Shown here one piece after another: positions 39,975-51,230 of a stretch of DNA of 64,000 nucleotides (positions within the stretch are counted from its first letter, which is position 1; every line of letters begins with the position of its first letter). The notes beneath the pieces were generated by a model. It saw only the letters and a list, made by a program, of their open reading frames with translations, had not been told where the DNA came from and did no database searches. Source of the DNA: Pantoea sp. AS-PWVM4 (GTDB lineage Bacteria; Pseudomonadota; Gammaproteobacteria; Enterobacterales; Enterobacteriaceae); contig NZ_ASZC01000022.1 in NCBI RefSeq assembly GCF_000468095.1, positions 1-64,000 of the forward strand, written 5' to 3'. A program made the position numbers and the translations under genes.

Positions 39975-41747
39975 ATGCAGGGAAATTCATCCGCCGCGAT
40001 CAACGCAACTCCGCTTCTTAGCGATTCCTGGTTTCGTAGCCAGCTATATGGACTTGATCGCACCGCTGATGACTTTCCCCGGGTACGTCAGGGTGAACTG
40101 GCGGATTTGCTCGCCAGCAACAGCGGATTGCAGCAGTTTGCCCAGCCGGTGATCAACCAACTGGCGCAGAAGATGGCGGAGAAGCAATCGGTGGTGATCC
40201 TCTCGGATGCCAGCGGCATGGTGCTACATACCTTTGGCGATATGCAGTCGATGGAGAAAGCGCAGCGCTACGCATTGGCACCCGGCAATTTATGGAGCGA
40301 GTGTGGCCGTGGCACCAACGCCATTGGCACCGCGCTGGCAATTGACGATGGCTGCGAGATAGACGGACAGCAACATTTTCTCACGCGTAATCAGGGGTTG
40401 TACTGCGCAGCCATGCCGCTCCAGATGCCCAATGGTCAGATTGCCGGGGTGCTGGATATCTCGGGTCCGGCGCATTTCCCGCATCCACAAACCTTCAGTT
40501 GGGTGAAAGCCGCAGCCAAACAAATTGAGTATCTGTGGGTTAAGCAGAGCCTGCACCCGCAGCAGTGGCTGATGAGCCTGCATGCGCAACCACAGGGTAT
40601 CGATACCAGCGACGAGTTGCTGCTGGTGTTCTCCGATAATGTGCTGATGGCAGCGAATCGCCTCGCAATGCGCGAACTGGCTCTCAGCGCGGAGCAACTC
40701 GGTTCCCTGACGTTCCAGCAACTGTTCCCCCACCAGGAGCAGGCCGCCAACACCATCCCGGTACCGTTAAATTACTGCGCGCAAACCTTTTATTTCCGCC
40801 TGCGCGCACCCCACCGTACCCACTTCGCCACACCCGCCGCCAGCCATACGGAGCTGCCCTTCTCGTTACGACGTGATGGCGAGAAAATGGTACGTCTGCT
40901 GAACGCCGGCGTTTCATTGTGTATTCATGGTGAAACCGGCAGCGGAAAAGAGTTTGTCAGCCGTGCGTTGCATCAACAAAGCCGCTGGCGGGAAGGCAAA
41001 TTTGTCGCCATCAATTGCGCCGCCATCCCGGAATCACTGATTGAATCTGAGTTATTTGGCTATCAGCCTGGTGCCTTTACCGGTGCGGGTAAAAACGGCT
41101 ATATCGGTAAAATCCGTGAAGCCGACGGTGGCGTGTTGTTCCTGGATGAAATTGGCGATATGCCGCTGGCGTTGCAAACCCGCCTGCTGCGCGTGTTGCA
41201 GGAAAAAGAAGTGTCGCCGCTGGGTTCCAGCCGCAGTTGGCCAGTCAACTTTGCGGTAATTTGCGCCACGCATCGCGATCTGGCGCAACGCGTGGCTGAA
41301 GGCGAGTTCCGCGAGGATTTACTTTATCGCTTACAGGAATTTTCCATGACTATCCCCCCGCTGCGCGAGTGGCCAGATTTAGCGGGCTTTATTCAGCGTT
41401 TGTGGCTGGAGTTGGGAGGTGGCGATCGCGATATTCAGTTGTCGCCCTCGTTGCTGACCTCGTTGGCTCAGCTCCCGTGGCCAGGCAATGTGCGTCAGTT
41501 GCGCAGCCTGTTGCGCGTATTGCTGGCACTGGCGGATGAAGGGGAAGAAGTAAGCGAAGTGCATTTGCCCGCTGAATACCGTCGTGCCGCCGCTCCGGTG
41601 GTGGTCGAGAATTTGCAAAGTCATGATGAACGGCTGATTGCCGAAACGCTACAACGCTTTAATGGCAATATCAGTAAAACTGCGCAGGCATTGGGTATCG
41701 CGCGCAGCACGCTGTATCGCCGTGCCGCGCGCGATAAAGGCGATTAA
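39975..41747 (+). CDS. Sigma-54-dependent activator, AcoR family
   Basis: A 590-aa bacterial enhancer-binding protein: N-terminal GAF-type sensor region (about 50-200), AAA+ domain with Walker A GETGSGKE (from residue 319), GAFTGA sigma-54 contact loop (366-371), LFLDEIGDM Walker B, and a C-terminal Fis-type HTH ([19 protein letters not shown]). The ATG at 39975 is chosen because GAGG lies six bases upstream; a GTG at 39900 lies inside the palindromic operator. It is divergent from the dehydrogenase operon with a sigma-54 promoter, so it most likely activates it in response to acetoin, ethanol or an aldehyde. The inducer is not deducible. Confidence 0.88.
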   Translation: MQGNSSAAINATPLLSDSWFRSQLYGLDRTADDFPRVRQGELADLLASNSGLQQFAQPVINQLAQKMAEKQSVVILSDASGMVLHTFGDMQSMEKAQRYALAPGNLWSECGRGTNAIGTALAIDDGCEIDGQQHFLTRNQGLYCAAMPLQMPNGQIAGVLDISGPAHFPHPQTFSWVKAAAKQIEYLWVKQSLHPQQWLMSLHAQPQGIDTSDELLLVFSDNVLMAANRLAMRELALSAEQLGSLTFQQLFPHQEQAANTIPVPLNYCAQTFYFRLRAPHRTHFATPAASHTELPFSLRRDGEKMVRLLNAGVSLCIHGETGSGKEFVSRALHQQSRWREGKFVAINCAAIPESLIESELFGYQPGAFTGAGKNGYIGKIREADGGVLFLDEIGDMPLALQTRLLRVLQEKEVSPLGSSRSWPVNFAVICATHRDLAQRVAEGEFREDLLYRLQEFSMTIPPLREWPDLAGFIQRLWLELGGGDRDIQLSPSLLTSLAQLPWPGNVRQLRSLLRVLLALADEGEEVSEVHLPAEYRRAAAPVVVENLQSHDERLIAETLQRFNGNISKTAQALGIARSTLYRRAARDKGD

Positions 41748-42235
41748 TCGCGGAAGTTTTTGAACTGGAATGGCTGACCGAGATTGCCGCCACGCACCAG
41801 CGCCATCGCGCCTTGCAAATCGTCACGCGATTTACCGGTGACGCGCAGTTCATCACCCTGAATCTGCGTCTGAACTTTCAGCTTGCTGTCTTTGATCAGC
41901 TTCACCAGTTTCTTCGCCACGTCGCTTTCGATGCCTTTTTTCAGTTTGGCTTCGACGCTCCAGCTTTTACCGCTGTGCTCGATCTCTTCCGGGACTTCAA
42001 TTGCCGCCCCTTCAATTCCGCGCTTCAGCAGCTTTTCTCTTAAAATATCCACCAGCTGCTTGACCTGAAAATCAGACTCCGTGGTGATTTTGATGGTCTC
42101 ATTCTTTTCGTTCAGCTCAATGCTGGCGCTGACGTTACGGAAATCAAAACGGGTAGACAGTTCACGGCTCGCATTTTCCACCGCATTACGGACTTCCTGT
42201 AGTTCGACTTCGGAAACGATATCGAAAGATGGCAT
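41744..42235 (-). CDS. yajQ: YajQ family nucleotide-binding protein
   Basis: A 163-aa protein with two ferredoxin-like subdomains, the E. coli length. The start at [12 protein letters not shown] matches the family; the frame extends to 42268. YajQ-type proteins bind nucleotides and, in Xanthomonas, cyclic di-GMP. Conserved C-terminus [20 protein letters not shown]. Its stop overlaps the activator gene's end by 4 bp on opposite strands, so the two are tightly convergent. Confidence 0.95.
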   Translation of the reverse strand: MPSFDIVSEVELQEVRNAVENASRELSTRFDFRNVSASIELNEKNETIKITTESDFQVKQLVDILREKLLKRGIEGAAIEVPEEIEHSGKSWSVEAKLKKGIESDVAKKLVKLIKDSKLKVQTQIQGDELRVTGKSRDDLQGAMALVRGGNLGQPFQFKNFRD

Positions 42236-42361
42236 CTTGTCTTCTCCTGACGCTAAAGTGACATGCATAATACGCGTCTTGTCGCGCTAATAAAACACGA
42301 TACACCGAAAGCTATACTGATAGTGTGTAGTGAAAACGATAACCCGTCAGCGGGAGGCACA

Positions 42362-43282
42362 ATGAAAATTACCGTGTTGGGTTGCGGCGCCCTGGGTCAG
42401 GTTTGGCTCGCCGCCCTCGCACGCCAGGGACATGATGTTCAGGGCTGGCTGCGCGTACCGCAGCCCTATTGTTCGGTCAATGTGATCGATCCTGAAGGCA
42501 ACGTCAGCAACCACACTTTTATTGCCAACGATCCGCTGTTTCTGGCGGAGAGCCAATTGTTGTTGGTGACGCTAAAAGCCCCACAGGTTTCTCCCGCCGT
42601 GAAGAACCTGCAAAGCGTATTACCGGCACATGCGCCGATTCTGTTGTTGCACAATGGGATGGGCACCCTGGAAGAGCTGAAAGATGTCCAGCAGCCGCTG
42701 CTGCGCGGGATTACGACGCACGCGGCGATGCGTGATGGCACGGTGATCAAACATGTGGCGCAGGGCATCACCCATATTGGCCCGGCCAGTCGCGAGAGTG
42801 AAGCGATGAGTGATATCGCGGATATCCTGCATCAGGCTTTGCCCGATGTTGCCTGGCATAACAATATCGCCTCTGCCTGCTGGCGTAAGCTGGCGGTCAA
42901 CTGTGTGATCAACCCGATGACCGTCGAACATGATTGCCAGAACGGTGCGCTGCGTGCCTGGCCTGAGCAAATCGCCAAACTGTGCGAGGAGATTGCCTGG
43001 GTGATGGAGCGCGAAGGCCAACACATTGCCGTCGATAATCTGCGTGACATCATCTATGACGTCATCGACACCACGGCAGCCAACGTCTCATCGATGTTGC
43101 AGGATGTTCGGGCGCAGCGCCAGACCGAAATTGATTACATCACCGGTTACCTGCTGCGCCGCGCACGCGCGCAGGGCATTGCATTGCCGGAGAACACCCG
43201 TTTGTATGATTTGATTAAACGCAAGGAGTCCCAATATGAGCACGAACGCATCGGTTCTGGTTTGCCTGGCACATGGCAGTGA
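42362..43282 (+). CDS. panE: 2-dehydropantoate 2-reductase
   Basis: A 306-aa NADPH-dependent ketopantoate reductase of pantothenate synthesis. The Rossmann motif [11 protein letters not shown] is at the start; catalytic Lys is within [13 protein letters not shown] and the conserved Glu lies further on. The start at 42362 follows GGGAGGC; the longer frame from 42263 crosses the yajQ promoter. It overlaps yajL by 47 bp in another frame. Confidence 0.96.
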   Translation: MKITVLGCGALGQVWLAALARQGHDVQGWLRVPQPYCSVNVIDPEGNVSNHTFIANDPLFLAESQLLLVTLKAPQVSPAVKNLQSVLPAHAPILLLHNGMGTLEELKDVQQPLLRGITTHAAMRDGTVIKHVAQGITHIGPASRESEAMSDIADILHQALPDVAWHNNIASACWRKLAVNCVINPMTVEHDCQNGALRAWPEQIAKLCEEIAWVMEREGQHIAVDNLRDIIYDVIDTTAANVSSMLQDVRAQRQTEIDYITGYLLRRARAQGIALPENTRLYDLIKRKESQYEHERIGSGLPGTWQ

Positions 43283-43844
43283 AGAGACCGAAGCGGTCAC
43301 CACCATCGATTTGTTGGTGCGTGGCGGTTTGCAGGTCACTACCGCCAGTGTCGAAAGCGATGGCAGCCGGGAGATCGTCTGCTCGCGTGGTGTGCGCCTG
43401 CTGGCTGATGCGCCGCTGGTTGAGGTGGCAGATAACGATTATGCCGCCATTGTGTTGCCCGGCGGTCTTAAAGGCGCACAAGCCTTCCGCGACAGTCCTT
43501 TGCTGGTGGAAACCGTGCGCCAGTTTCATCTTTCTGGTCGCATTGTCGCGGCGATTTGCGCCGCACCCGGTACGGTCCTGGTGCCGCACGATCTGTTCCC
43601 GGTCGGGAACATGACCGGTTTTCCCGGCCTGAAAGAAACCATCCCGGAAGCGAAATGGATGGAACGCCGTGTCGTGTGGGATCCCCGCGTCAATCTGCTG
43701 ACCAGCCAGGGGCCGGGCACTTCGATGGATTTTGCGCTGAAACTGATTGATCTGCTGGTGAACAAAGAAAAAGCACGCGAAGTGGCATCGCAACTGGTGC
43801 TGGCGGCAGGAATCTATAACTACCAGGAATTCGAAGAACGCTGA
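43236..43844 (+). CDS. yajL: Protein/nucleic acid deglycase-family chaperone YajL
   Basis: A 202-aa DJ-1/PfpI protein (E. coli 196-198 aa). The redox-active Cys108 is at the nucleophile elbow (AAICAAPG), with conserved Glu near residue 17. In E. coli it has chaperone and reported glyoxalase/deglycase activity under oxidative or carbonyl stress. AAGGAG lies seven bases before the ATG, within panE. The 47-bp overlap suggests coupling. Confidence 0.95.
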   Translation: MSTNASVLVCLAHGSEETEAVTTIDLLVRGGLQVTTASVESDGSREIVCSRGVRLLADAPLVEVADNDYAAIVLPGGLKGAQAFRDSPLLVETVRQFHLSGRIVAAICAAPGTVLVPHDLFPVGNMTGFPGLKETIPEAKWMERRVVWDPRVNLLTSQGPGTSMDFALKLIDLLVNKEKAREVASQLVLAAGIYNYQEFEER

Positions 43845-43849
43845 AAAAC

Positions 43850-43910
43850 GTAGCGGCGCGATTCATCGCGCGCCCTGCCTTTTAACATGCGCGATAAATC
43901 GCGCCGCTAC
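43850..43910. repeat. BIME-like pair of inverted REP elements
   Basis: GTAGCGGCGCGATTCATCGC (from 43850) and its inverted copy ending GCGCGATAAATCGCGCCGCTAC... at 43910 match at 21 of 22 positions across a 16-bp spacer. Each arm is itself palindromic around the GCGAT-ATCGC core. Located between the convergent yajL and thiI genes, 5 bp after the yajL stop. Confidence 0.9.
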
Positions 43911-43926
43911 GCAGGTGTATCGACCG

Positions 43927-45375
43927 TTACGGGCGATACACCTTCACATTGGTAAAGCCCTGCTCATGCAGGTACAGCGCCTGCAAACGGCTCATCACGC
44001 CGCGGTCGCAATACAACAGCCAGGTTTTGCTCTGGTCGAGATCGCCAAATTGGGTGCTGAGTTTGTAGAATGGCAGCGATTTAACCTCAACCCCTTCCAG
44101 CGCCAGTGGCGTGTCATCCTGCTCATCAATCGAGCGAATATCCAGTACCACATCATTGGTGGTGAACGACGCAACCGTCTCAACTTCCACCACTTCTTCT
44201 TCAGTTTTCTCGGCGATTTCACGGATATCAACGTTGCTGGCTTCCTGCACCACGCGATCCAGAATAGCAAAATCGAAATTCGTCTCTTCCGCTTCGATCT
44301 TCGCCTTCACCGCTTTCACCGTCGGGCTTTTTGAGATCACGCCGCAATATTCCGGCATGGTGCGGGCAAAATCTTCCGTGCCAATCTCACGCGCCAGCTT
44401 GATGATGTGCTCTTTGTCATGGGAAATCAGCGGACGCAGAATCAGCGTGTCGGAGGCGTTATCGATTAAACGCAGGTTGGTCAGCGTCTGGCTGGAAACC
44501 TGGCCCAGCGCTTCACCGGTCACCAACGCCTGTACGCCGTAACGCTCCGCGACCATCGACGCCGCGCGCACCATCATACGCTTCAGCACCACACCCATCT
44601 GGCCGTCATCCACTTTTTCGAGGATCTCACCCACCACCGGTTCAAAATTGATGGCGACAAAACGCACACGATGCGAACGACCAAAACGATTCCACAAATA
44701 ATGCGCTACCTGGCGTACGCCGATTTCATGCGCGGCACCGCCAAGATTGAAGAAACAGTAATGCACGCGGCAGCCACGGCGCATCAACATATAACTGGAG
44801 ACACCGGAGTCAAAACCGCCGGAAATCAGTGACAGCACATCTTCCTGGGTACCAATCGGGAAGCCGCCCAGTCCTTCATAACGTCCGGTGATCAGCAGCA
44901 GGCGATCGTTTTCAATCTCCAGGTTGACCGTCTCATCCGGATTATTCAGTTGCACGCGAGCGCTTTCGATATGCTGGTTCAGACCGCCGCCTACGTAGCG
45001 TTCCACGTCCTGCGAGCTAAACTCATGCTTGCCGCGACGCTTCACGCGCACGCAAAAGCTTTTACCTTCGAGACGTTCACGATACAGCGCCAGCGTCTGT
45101 TCGAAGATGTTATGCATATCGGTGTATTCATGATCTTCCACCGCCAGTACGTGATGGATACCCGGAATACGCGTCAGTTCGGCAATCACCGCTGCGCGCA
45201 ACGTTTCCTTCTTCGCCCGGACCACAATGTGGTCCCAGTGACGCACAACCGCGATCTCATCATCCAGAGTGCGCAGAATGTTACGAATGTTTCCGGTCAG
45301 AATCTTGATAAAACGCAGTCGCACCGACTGACTCTTGATGGTGATTTCGGGGAAGAGCTTGATAATAAACTTCAT
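43927..45375 (-). CDS. thiI: tRNA 4-thiouridine synthase / thiamine sulfur carrier ThiI
   Basis: A 482-aa protein, the E. coli length: THUMP domain (about 60-165), PP-loop ATPase with [10 protein letters not shown], and a C-terminal rhodanese domain with the persulfide Cys in YCDRGVMS. It makes 4-thiouridine in tRNA and passes sulfur to ThiS for thiazole synthesis. Divergent from xseB-ispA-dxs. A dyad TAAGTGC-N11-GCACTTA (45400-45424) lies 25 bp upstream of its start. Confidence 0.97.
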   Translation of the reverse strand: MKFIIKLFPEITIKSQSVRLRFIKILTGNIRNILRTLDDEIAVVRHWDHIVVRAKKETLRAAVIAELTRIPGIHHVLAVEDHEYTDMHNIFEQTLALYRERLEGKSFCVRVKRRGKHEFSSQDVERYVGGGLNQHIESARVQLNNPDETVNLEIENDRLLLITGRYEGLGGFPIGTQEDVLSLISGGFDSGVSSYMLMRRGCRVHYCFFNLGGAAHEIGVRQVAHYLWNRFGRSHRVRFVAINFEPVVGEILEKVDDGQMGVVLKRMMVRAASMVAERYGVQALVTGEALGQVSSQTLTNLRLIDNASDTLILRPLISHDKEHIIKLAREIGTEDFARTMPEYCGVISKSPTVKAVKAKIEAEETNFDFAILDRVVQEASNVDIREIAEKTEEEVVEVETVASFTTNDVVLDIRSIDEQDDTPLALEGVEVKSLPFYKLSTQFGDLDQSKTWLLYCDRGVMSRLQALYLHEQGFTNVKVYRP

Positions 45376-45609
45376 GGCGACACAGCTTCGTTGGGCAAAT
45401 AAGTGCTAAAAGCATCGGCACTTAGCTGGTAAAATCATATAATTGCGGGCTAAGCAGGAGCGTCCGCATCCGAGGCGCGAGAGTATATCACCTTTGTCTG
45501 GTGACTTCTTCTGCAACCGCAGTCACATTCATTATTTTGCTAATTAATCCTCGTCAGATACCATGACCGACTGCAAGATGATGTCCCAACCTGTGAGTCG
45601 ACACTGATT

Positions 45610-45852
45610 ATGCCGAAAAAAGCCGAAGCGCCCGCCAGTTTTGAAAGCGCTCTACAGCAACTGGAACAGATCGTCAGCCGCCTGGAAAGTGGTGAGCTGC
45701 CGCTGGAAGAGGCGCTAAAAGAATTTGAACGCGGTGTTCAGTTGGCACGTAGCGGCCAGCAAACCCTGCAACAGGCGGAACAGCGCGTGCAGATTTTGCT
45801 GAGCGATGATAAAGACGCCGCGCTCACCCCTTTTACGCCGGAAGATAATTGA
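45610..45852 (+). CDS. xseB: Exodeoxyribonuclease VII small subunit
   Basis: An 80-aa coiled-coil subunit ([25 protein letters not shown] is the family signature region). It associates in several copies with XseA to degrade single-stranded DNA. Its TGA shares its final A with the ATG of ispA. Confidence 0.97.
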   Translation: MPKKAEAPASFESALQQLEQIVSRLESGELPLEEALKEFERGVQLARSGQQTLQQAEQRVQILLSDDKDAALTPFTPEDN

Positions 45853-46751
45853 TGGATTTCGCCAAACTGCTAAGCGCCTATCACGAAAGGGTAAACCTCG
45901 CGCTGACGCGCTTGTTAGATCCACTTCCTTTTCAGAGTTCTCCTCTGGTGAATGCCATGCAATATGGGGCACTATTAGGCGGTAAGCGTCTGCGCCCTTT
46001 TCTGGTTTACGCTACGGGTGAAATGTTAAAGGCCGATCCGGCCAGCCTGGATGCGCCCGCTGCGGCGGTAGAATGTATCCATGCGTACTCTTTGATTCAT
46101 GACGATCTGCCTGCGATGGACGACGATGCATTGCGTCGTGGGCAGCCAACCTGCCATATCAAATATGGTGAAGACACGGCGATTCTCGCAGGCGATGCCC
46201 TGCAAACGCTGGCGTTTTCTATTTTGGCCGACCAGCCGATGCCTGGCGTAAGTGCAGAAGCCCGTATTACCATGATCTCCGAACTGGCTCAGGCCAGTGG
46301 TGTCGCAGGTATGTGCGGCGGCCAGGCACTGGACCTCGCCGCCGAGGGTAAAAGCATCGACCTGGCGCAACTGGAACAGATTCACCGTCATAAAACCGGT
46401 GCATTGATCCGCGTTGCCGTACGACTCGGCGCGTTGGCGGCGGGTGAGCAAGGCCGTGCCGCCCTGCCCGTTCTGGATGTCTATGCCAATGCCATTGGTT
46501 TGGCGTTTCAGGTGCAGGATGACATCCTGGATGTGGTCGGCGACACCGCGATATTGGGCAAAACCCAGGGGGCCGATCAGGCACTGGGCAAAAGCACATA
46601 TCCGGCGCTGATGGGGCTGGATAATGCCCGTCAAAAAGCCTGGGATCTCTATCAGGAGGCACTGGGCGCGTTGGATATTCTGGCCGCGCAATCCTTTAAC
46701 ACCACAGCATTACAAGCGTTGGCTAGCTTCATAATTGAACGCGATAAATAA
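45852..46751 (+). CDS. ispA: (2E,6E)-farnesyl diphosphate synthase
   Basis: A 299-aa prenyltransferase, the E. coli length, condensing IPP with DMAPP and GPP to FPP. The first Asp-rich motif is DDLPAMDDD and the second is DDILD within [18 protein letters not shown] is also present. The start at 45852 overlaps the xseB stop by one base. It works with Dxs, encoded next, in isoprenoid supply. Confidence 0.97.
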   Translation: MDFAKLLSAYHERVNLALTRLLDPLPFQSSPLVNAMQYGALLGGKRLRPFLVYATGEMLKADPASLDAPAAAVECIHAYSLIHDDLPAMDDDALRRGQPTCHIKYGEDTAILAGDALQTLAFSILADQPMPGVSAEARITMISELAQASGVAGMCGGQALDLAAEGKSIDLAQLEQIHRHKTGALIRVAVRLGALAAGEQGRAALPVLDVYANAIGLAFQVQDDILDVVGDTAILGKTQGADQALGKSTYPALMGLDNARQKAWDLYQEALGALDILAAQSFNTTALQALASFIIERDK

Positions 46752-46770
46752 CTTTCATAATGAGTCTCTG

Positions 46771-48636
46771 ATGAGTTTTGATATTGCAAAATACCCGACA
46801 CTGGCGCTGGCAAGCACGGTACAGGAATTACATTTACTGCCAAAAGAGAAGCTTCCGGCACTCTGTGACGAGCTGCGTCAGTATCTGCTGGACAGCGTCA
46901 GCCGCTCCAGTGGTCACTTCGCTTCGGGTCTGGGCGTCGTCGAGCTAACAGTGGCGCTGCATTATGTTTACAACACCCCGTTTGACCATCTGGTGTGGGA
47001 CGTTGGCCATCAGGCCTACCCGCATAAAATTCTGACCGGTCGCCGCGATCGCATCGGCACCATCCGTCAGAAAAATGGTCTGCACCCCTTCCCGTGGCGT
47101 GAAGAGAGCGAATACGACGTACTGAGCGTCGGTCACTCGTCAACCTCCATCAGCGCCGCCCTCGGTATGGCCGTCGCCGCCGAGCGTGAAGGTAAAGGGC
47201 GTCGTACTGCGGCCATCATTGGTGATGGTGCCATCACGGCGGGCATGGCATTTGAAGCCATGAACCACGCGGGCGATATCAAACCGGATATGCTGGTGAT
47301 CCTCAACGACAACGAGATGTCGATCTCCGAGAACGTGGGTGCGCTGAACAATCGTCTGGCGCAGATCCTCTCCGGTAAGACCTATTCACGCCTGCGCGAA
47401 GGCGGCAAACGGGTGCTGGACAACCTGCCGCCGATCAAAGAGCTGGTCAAACGCACTGAAGAACATCTGAAAGGCATGGTGGTACCGGGTACGCTGTTTG
47501 AAGAACTCGGTTTTAACTACATCGGCCCGGTGGATGGTCACGATGTCCTCGCGTTGGTCAGTACGCTGAAGAACATGCGTAGCCTGAAAGGCCCGCAGTT
47601 CCTGCATATCATGACCAAAAAAGGCAAAGGCTATGCGCCGGCGGAAGAAGATCCCATCACCTGGCATGCCGTACCGAAATTCGATCCGGCCAGCGGTTCG
47701 CTGCCGAAAAGCGCAGGTGGTCTGCCGAGCTACTCCAAAGTATTTGGTAACTGGTTGAGCGAAATCGCGGCTGATGACGCACGCCTGATGGCCATCACTC
47801 CGGCGATGCGCGAAGGATCCGGCATGGTGAGTTTTTCCCGTGACTATCCGCAGCAATATTTCGACGTGGCGATCGCTGAACAGCACGCGGTAACCTTCGC
47901 GGCAGGGATGGCGATTGGCGGCTACAAACCGATTGTGGCGATCTACTCCACCTTCCTGCAACGCGCATACGATCAGGTGATCCACGATGTGGCGATCCAG
48001 AAGCTGCCGGTGTTGTTTGCTATCGATCGTGGCGGCATTGTCGGTGCCGACGGACAAACCCATCAGGGTGCGTTCGATCTGGCTTATCTGCGCTGTATCC
48101 CTGGCATGGTGATCATGACGCCAAGCGACGAGAACGAATGCCGCCTGATGTTGTACACCGGTTACCACTATCAGGATGGCCCCAGTGCAGTGCGTTACCC
48201 GCGCGGTACCGGTACCGGGGCAGCGCTGGAACCCCTGGCGAGCCTGCCGTTGGGTAAAGGCGTGGTAAAACGTCAGGGCGAGAAGCTGGCGATTCTCAAC
48301 TTCGGCACCTTGCTGCCGGAAGCCACTGCGGCCGCCGAAGCGTTGAATGCCACCCTGGTGGATATGCGTTTTGTCAAACCGCTGGATGAGGCGTTGATTA
48401 CGGAACTGGCGGGCAGCCACGACGCCCTGATCACCCTGGAAGAAGGGGCTATCATGGGCGGCGCGGGTAGCGGCGTGAACGAATTTGTGATGGCAAAACG
48501 CCTGCGTATTCCGGTGCTGAACCTCGGTCTGCCTGATGAGTTCATCCCGCAGGGTACCCAGGAAGAAGTGCGCCATGACTACCAACTGGATGCCGCCGGT
48601 ATTCAGCAACAAATCACCTGCTGGCTGGCCCAGTAA
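46771..48636 (+). CDS. dxs: 1-deoxy-D-xylulose-5-phosphate synthase
   Basis: A 621-aa thiamine-diphosphate enzyme joining pyruvate and glyceraldehyde 3-phosphate, the first step of the MEP isoprenoid pathway; its product also feeds thiamine and pyridoxal synthesis. The ThDP/Mg motif [18 protein letters not shown] and catalytic region [15 protein letters not shown] are intact. It starts 19 bp after ispA. Confidence 0.98.
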   Translation: MSFDIAKYPTLALASTVQELHLLPKEKLPALCDELRQYLLDSVSRSSGHFASGLGVVELTVALHYVYNTPFDHLVWDVGHQAYPHKILTGRRDRIGTIRQKNGLHPFPWREESEYDVLSVGHSSTSISAALGMAVAAEREGKGRRTAAIIGDGAITAGMAFEAMNHAGDIKPDMLVILNDNEMSISENVGALNNRLAQILSGKTYSRLREGGKRVLDNLPPIKELVKRTEEHLKGMVVPGTLFEELGFNYIGPVDGHDVLALVSTLKNMRSLKGPQFLHIMTKKGKGYAPAEEDPITWHAVPKFDPASGSLPKSAGGLPSYSKVFGNWLSEIAADDARLMAITPAMREGSGMVSFSRDYPQQYFDVAIAEQHAVTFAAGMAIGGYKPIVAIYSTFLQRAYDQVIHDVAIQKLPVLFAIDRGGIVGADGQTHQGAFDLAYLRCIPGMVIMTPSDENECRLMLYTGYHYQDGPSAVRYPRGTGTGAALEPLASLPLGKGVVKRQGEKLAILNFGTLLPEATAAAEALNATLVDMRFVKPLDEALITELAGSHDALITLEEGAIMGGAGSGVNEFVMAKRLRIPVLNLGLPDEFIPQGTQEEVRHDYQLDAAGIQQQITCWLAQ

Positions 48637-48643
48637 TCCCCCT

Positions 48644-48669
48644 GCTCGCTCGCCGCCCGGTGAGCGAGC
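48644..48669 (+). terminator. Hairpin between dxs and yajO
   Basis: GCTCGCTC ... GAGCGAGC with extra G/C pairs towards the loop. No T-run follows, so it is at most an attenuator or RNA-stabilising stem between dxs and yajO. Confidence 0.45.
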
Positions 48670-48717
48670 CTGCTGCTATGCTTAAGGGATTTCCCTGATG
48701 CGAGAGCAGACGTCCCA

Positions 48718-49692
48718 ATGAAAAAAATTCCTTTAGGTAAGACTGAATTACAGGTTTCCCGTCTCTGCCTGGGCTGTATGACCTATGGCGATCCACTGCG
48801 CGGCAATCACGCCTGGACGTTACCGGAAGAGAGCAGCCGCCCGTTAATCAAGCAAGCGCTGGAAGCAGGCATCAACTTTTTTGATACCGCCAACTCCTAT
48901 TCCGACGGCAGCAGCGAAGAGATTGTCGGGCGCGCCCTGAAAGATTTTGCCCGCCGCGACGAAGTCGTGGTCGCCACCAAGGTCTATTTCCCATTAAGTA
49001 ATCTGACCCAGGGGCTGTCGCGCAACAATATCCTGCAATCAATTGATGACAGCCTGACACGGCTGGGCATGGATCATGTTGACCTGCTCCAGATTCACCG
49101 CTGGGATTACGACACGCCGATTGAGGAGACGCTGGAGGCGCTGCACGACGTGGTGCAGGCCGGTAAAGCGCGTTATATCGGCGCATCCTCAATGCATGCG
49201 GCGCAATTTGAGCAGGCGCTTCAGCTCCAGACTCGTGAAGGATGGGCGCGCTTTGTCAGCATGCAGGATCAGTACAACCTGATTCAACGGGAAGAGGAGA
49301 ACGCCATGCATCCGCTGTGTCTGCGCGAAGGCATCGCCGTCCTGCCCTGGAGTCCATTGGCTCGCGGTAAGCTGACGCGCCCGTGGGGTGAAACCACCGC
49401 CCGCTCCGTGTCAGATGAGGTTATGGCTAAACTTTACCGCGACACCGAAGAGAACGATGCAGCTATCGCGGAACGTATCGCCACCCTGGCAGCGGATAAA
49501 GGCGTCACGCGTGCGCAGATTGCGCTGGCCTGGTTGCTGCATAAGCCAGTGGTGACGGCACCCATTATCGGGGCATCACGCGCAGAGCAGTTTGCTGAGC
49601 TGGTCAAAGCGGTGGACGTGGAGTTGACTACAACCGATATTGCCGAGCTGGAGACGGTGTATCAACCGCACCCGGCGGTAGGGTTCGAATAA
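48718..49692 (+). CDS. yajO: Aldo-keto reductase family protein YajO
   Basis: A 324-aa aldo-keto reductase, equal in length to E. coli YajO, which has been linked to an alternative route to 1-deoxyxylulose 5-phosphate and to thiamine biosynthesis. Catalytic residues are in FFDTANSYSDG (Asp, Tyr), a conserved Lys (ATKVYFP) and HRWD. It follows dxs and precedes a palindromic repeat. Confidence 0.93.
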   Translation: MKKIPLGKTELQVSRLCLGCMTYGDPLRGNHAWTLPEESSRPLIKQALEAGINFFDTANSYSDGSSEEIVGRALKDFARRDEVVVATKVYFPLSNLTQGLSRNNILQSIDDSLTRLGMDHVDLLQIHRWDYDTPIEETLEALHDVVQAGKARYIGASSMHAAQFEQALQLQTREGWARFVSMQDQYNLIQREEENAMHPLCLREGIAVLPWSPLARGKLTRPWGETTARSVSDEVMAKLYRDTEENDAAIAERIATLAADKGVTRAQIALAWLLHKPVVTAPIIGASRAEQFAELVKAVDVELTTTDIAELETVYQPHPAVGFE

Positions 49693-49696
49693 GACG

Positions 49697-49722
49697 TAAC
49701 GGCGCGATAAATCGCGCCGTTA
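49697..49722. repeat. REP-like palindrome between yajO and pgpA
   Basis: TAACGGCGCGAT, AA, ATCGCGCCGTTA: a perfect 12-bp inverted repeat directly between convergent genes (yajO stop 49692, pgpA end 49728). Same core as the other repeats. Confidence 0.9.
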
Positions 49723-49727
49723 AGAAA

Positions 49728-50222
49728 TCAAAGCATCACATGCCCTAACACATACAAAATCACCGCTGAAATCACCCCGGCGATAATATCGTCGACCATA
49801 ATCCCCATGCCGCCATGCACGTTCTGATCGAACCAGCGAATCGGCCAGGGTTTCCACATATCAAAAATGCGGAAAATGACAAAGCCCGCCAGGACCCATT
49901 TCCAGCTCATCAGCGGAATCGCCATCAGGGTGATCCACATACCGATAAACTCGTCCCAGACAATGCTGCCGTGATCGTGGACACCCATGTCTTTGGCCGT
50001 GCGATGGCACAGATAGACGCCGACGCTGATACCGATCAGCACCACCAGCGAATAGATCTGCAATGGCAAAAAGGTCATCAACCACCAGAACGGGATCGCC
50101 GCCAGCGATCCCGCAGTACCCGGTACGATCGGACTTAATCCACTGCCAAAGCCGGTCGCCAGCAGATGCCACGGATTGGACATACGCAGGCGGCTCTTTG
50201 CCACATCTTTATTTAACGTCAA
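49728..50222 (-). CDS. pgpA: Phosphatidylglycerophosphatase A
   Basis: A 164-aa inner-membrane enzyme that dephosphorylates phosphatidylglycerol phosphate. Conserved [32 protein letters not shown] and the C-terminal DDIIAGV are present. The TTG at 50222 is preferred: AAAGGA lies nine bases upstream and E. coli pgpA also starts TTG before KDVAKSRL; a GTG at 50204 is an alternative. It overlaps the thiL end by 14 bp. Confidence 0.92.
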   Translation of the reverse strand: MTLNKDVAKSRLRMSNPWHLLATGFGSGLSPIVPGTAGSLAAIPFWWLMTFLPLQIYSLVVLIGISVGVYLCHRTAKDMGVHDHGSIVWDEFIGMWITLMAIPLMSWKWVLAGFVIFRIFDMWKPWPIRWFDQNVHGGMGIMVDDIIAGVISAVILYVLGHVML

Positions 50223-51186
50223 AGTGATCAAATCCTTTGTGATTGAAGCTCAGCGGCTTGCCATTTTCCAGCAACGTGAGTCCATCGGCTTCCGGTGCTA
50301 TCTGACCAATGCAGGTATAAGGCACGCCGAGATGACCGAGCGCCACGTCCAGCGCACCACGGTTCACTTCCGGCACCGTGAAGCACAGCTCATAGTCTTC
50401 CCCTCCTGCCAGCGCCCAGCGTTGCACCTGGTCTGCGTCGAAATGGTCGCGCAGTGCTGCCGACAGCGGCAGTGCATCGACATTCAAGCGCGCGCCGACA
50501 CGGCTGGCCTGCAAAATATGGCCGAGGTCGGAGAGCAATCCATCCGACACATCGATCGCTGACGTGGCCAGGCTTCGCAGCGCCTGCCCCTGCAAGACGC
50601 GCGGCATCGGGCGTAAATGACGTTTGATCAGCGTTTCGTGCACCGCCGGGTCCGACAGACGATAACGATGCTGCAACAACGCCAGACCGGCAGCACTGTC
50701 ACCCAGCGTGCCGGTGACGAAAATCCAGTCACCCGGCTTCGCACCGGAGCGTTTTAGTGCACGCCCTACCGGAACTAAACCGTGGATGCCCAACGTCATG
50801 CTCAGTGGGCCGCGCGTAGTATCGCCGCCAATCAGCTGCATATCGTAGTAATCCAGCAGCTCAAACAGGCTGTCACTGAAGGCCGCCAGCCAGCTCTCGT
50901 TCACTTCCGGCAGCGTCAGCGCCAGCGTTAGCCATGCCGGATCGGCGCCCATAGCAGCCAGATCGCTCAGGTTGACGGCAACCGCTTTATAACCGAGATC
51001 GGCTGGATGGATATCACGCAGGAAATGCACGCCTTCTACCAGCGTATCGGTGCTGATAGCCAGCGTCTGTTTTTCTGGCACGTTAAGCAATGCGCAGTCG
51101 TCACCAATTCCTTTCTCGACATCGCGGCGGGAGCTGGTGACGCGGTTAAAATAACGTGCGATCAGTTCGAATTCACCACAGGGCAT
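50209..51186 (-). CDS. thiL: Thiamine-monophosphate kinase
   Basis: A 325-aa PurM-like kinase that makes thiamine diphosphate from thiamine monophosphate. Conserved motifs are GIGDDCALL near residue 27, [17 protein letters not shown] and [13 protein letters not shown]. It lies downstream of nusB beyond a terminator and overlaps pgpA. Its product serves Dxs, encoded nearby. I see no TPP riboswitch in the short gap upstream. Confidence 0.97.
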   Translation of the reverse strand: MPCGEFELIARYFNRVTSSRRDVEKGIGDDCALLNVPEKQTLAISTDTLVEGVHFLRDIHPADLGYKAVAVNLSDLAAMGADPAWLTLALTLPEVNESWLAAFSDSLFELLDYYDMQLIGGDTTRGPLSMTLGIHGLVPVGRALKRSGAKPGDWIFVTGTLGDSAAGLALLQHRYRLSDPAVHETLIKRHLRPMPRVLQGQALRSLATSAIDVSDGLLSDLGHILQASRVGARLNVDALPLSAALRDHFDADQVQRWALAGGEDYELCFTVPEVNRGALDVALGHLGVPYTCIGQIAPEADGLTLLENGKPLSFNHKGFDHFDVK

Positions 51187-51201
51187 AGTCAGGTCTCAAT
51201 G

Positions 51202-51227
51202 AAAAAAGGCCGGATGACCGGCCTTTT
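51202..51227 (-). terminator. Terminator between nusB and thiL
   Basis: AAAAGGCCGG, loop ATGA, CCGGCCTTTT, followed on the minus strand by a T-run. It stands inside the ribD-ribH-nusB-thiL-pgpA gene string, so thiL-pgpA expression depends on read-through or on a local promoter. Confidence 0.85.
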
Positions 51228-51230
51228 GCA

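Noticed and set aside
47386..48612. 408-codon open frame antisense to dxs
   Set aside because: It mirrors a highly conserved gene; its product is rich in His, Arg and Gln without domains, typical of a shadow frame in GC-rich DNA.
51187..51230. TPP riboswitch upstream of thiL
   Set aside because: The 44-bp gap is filled by a terminator; no THI element. The thiI upstream region also lacks one.
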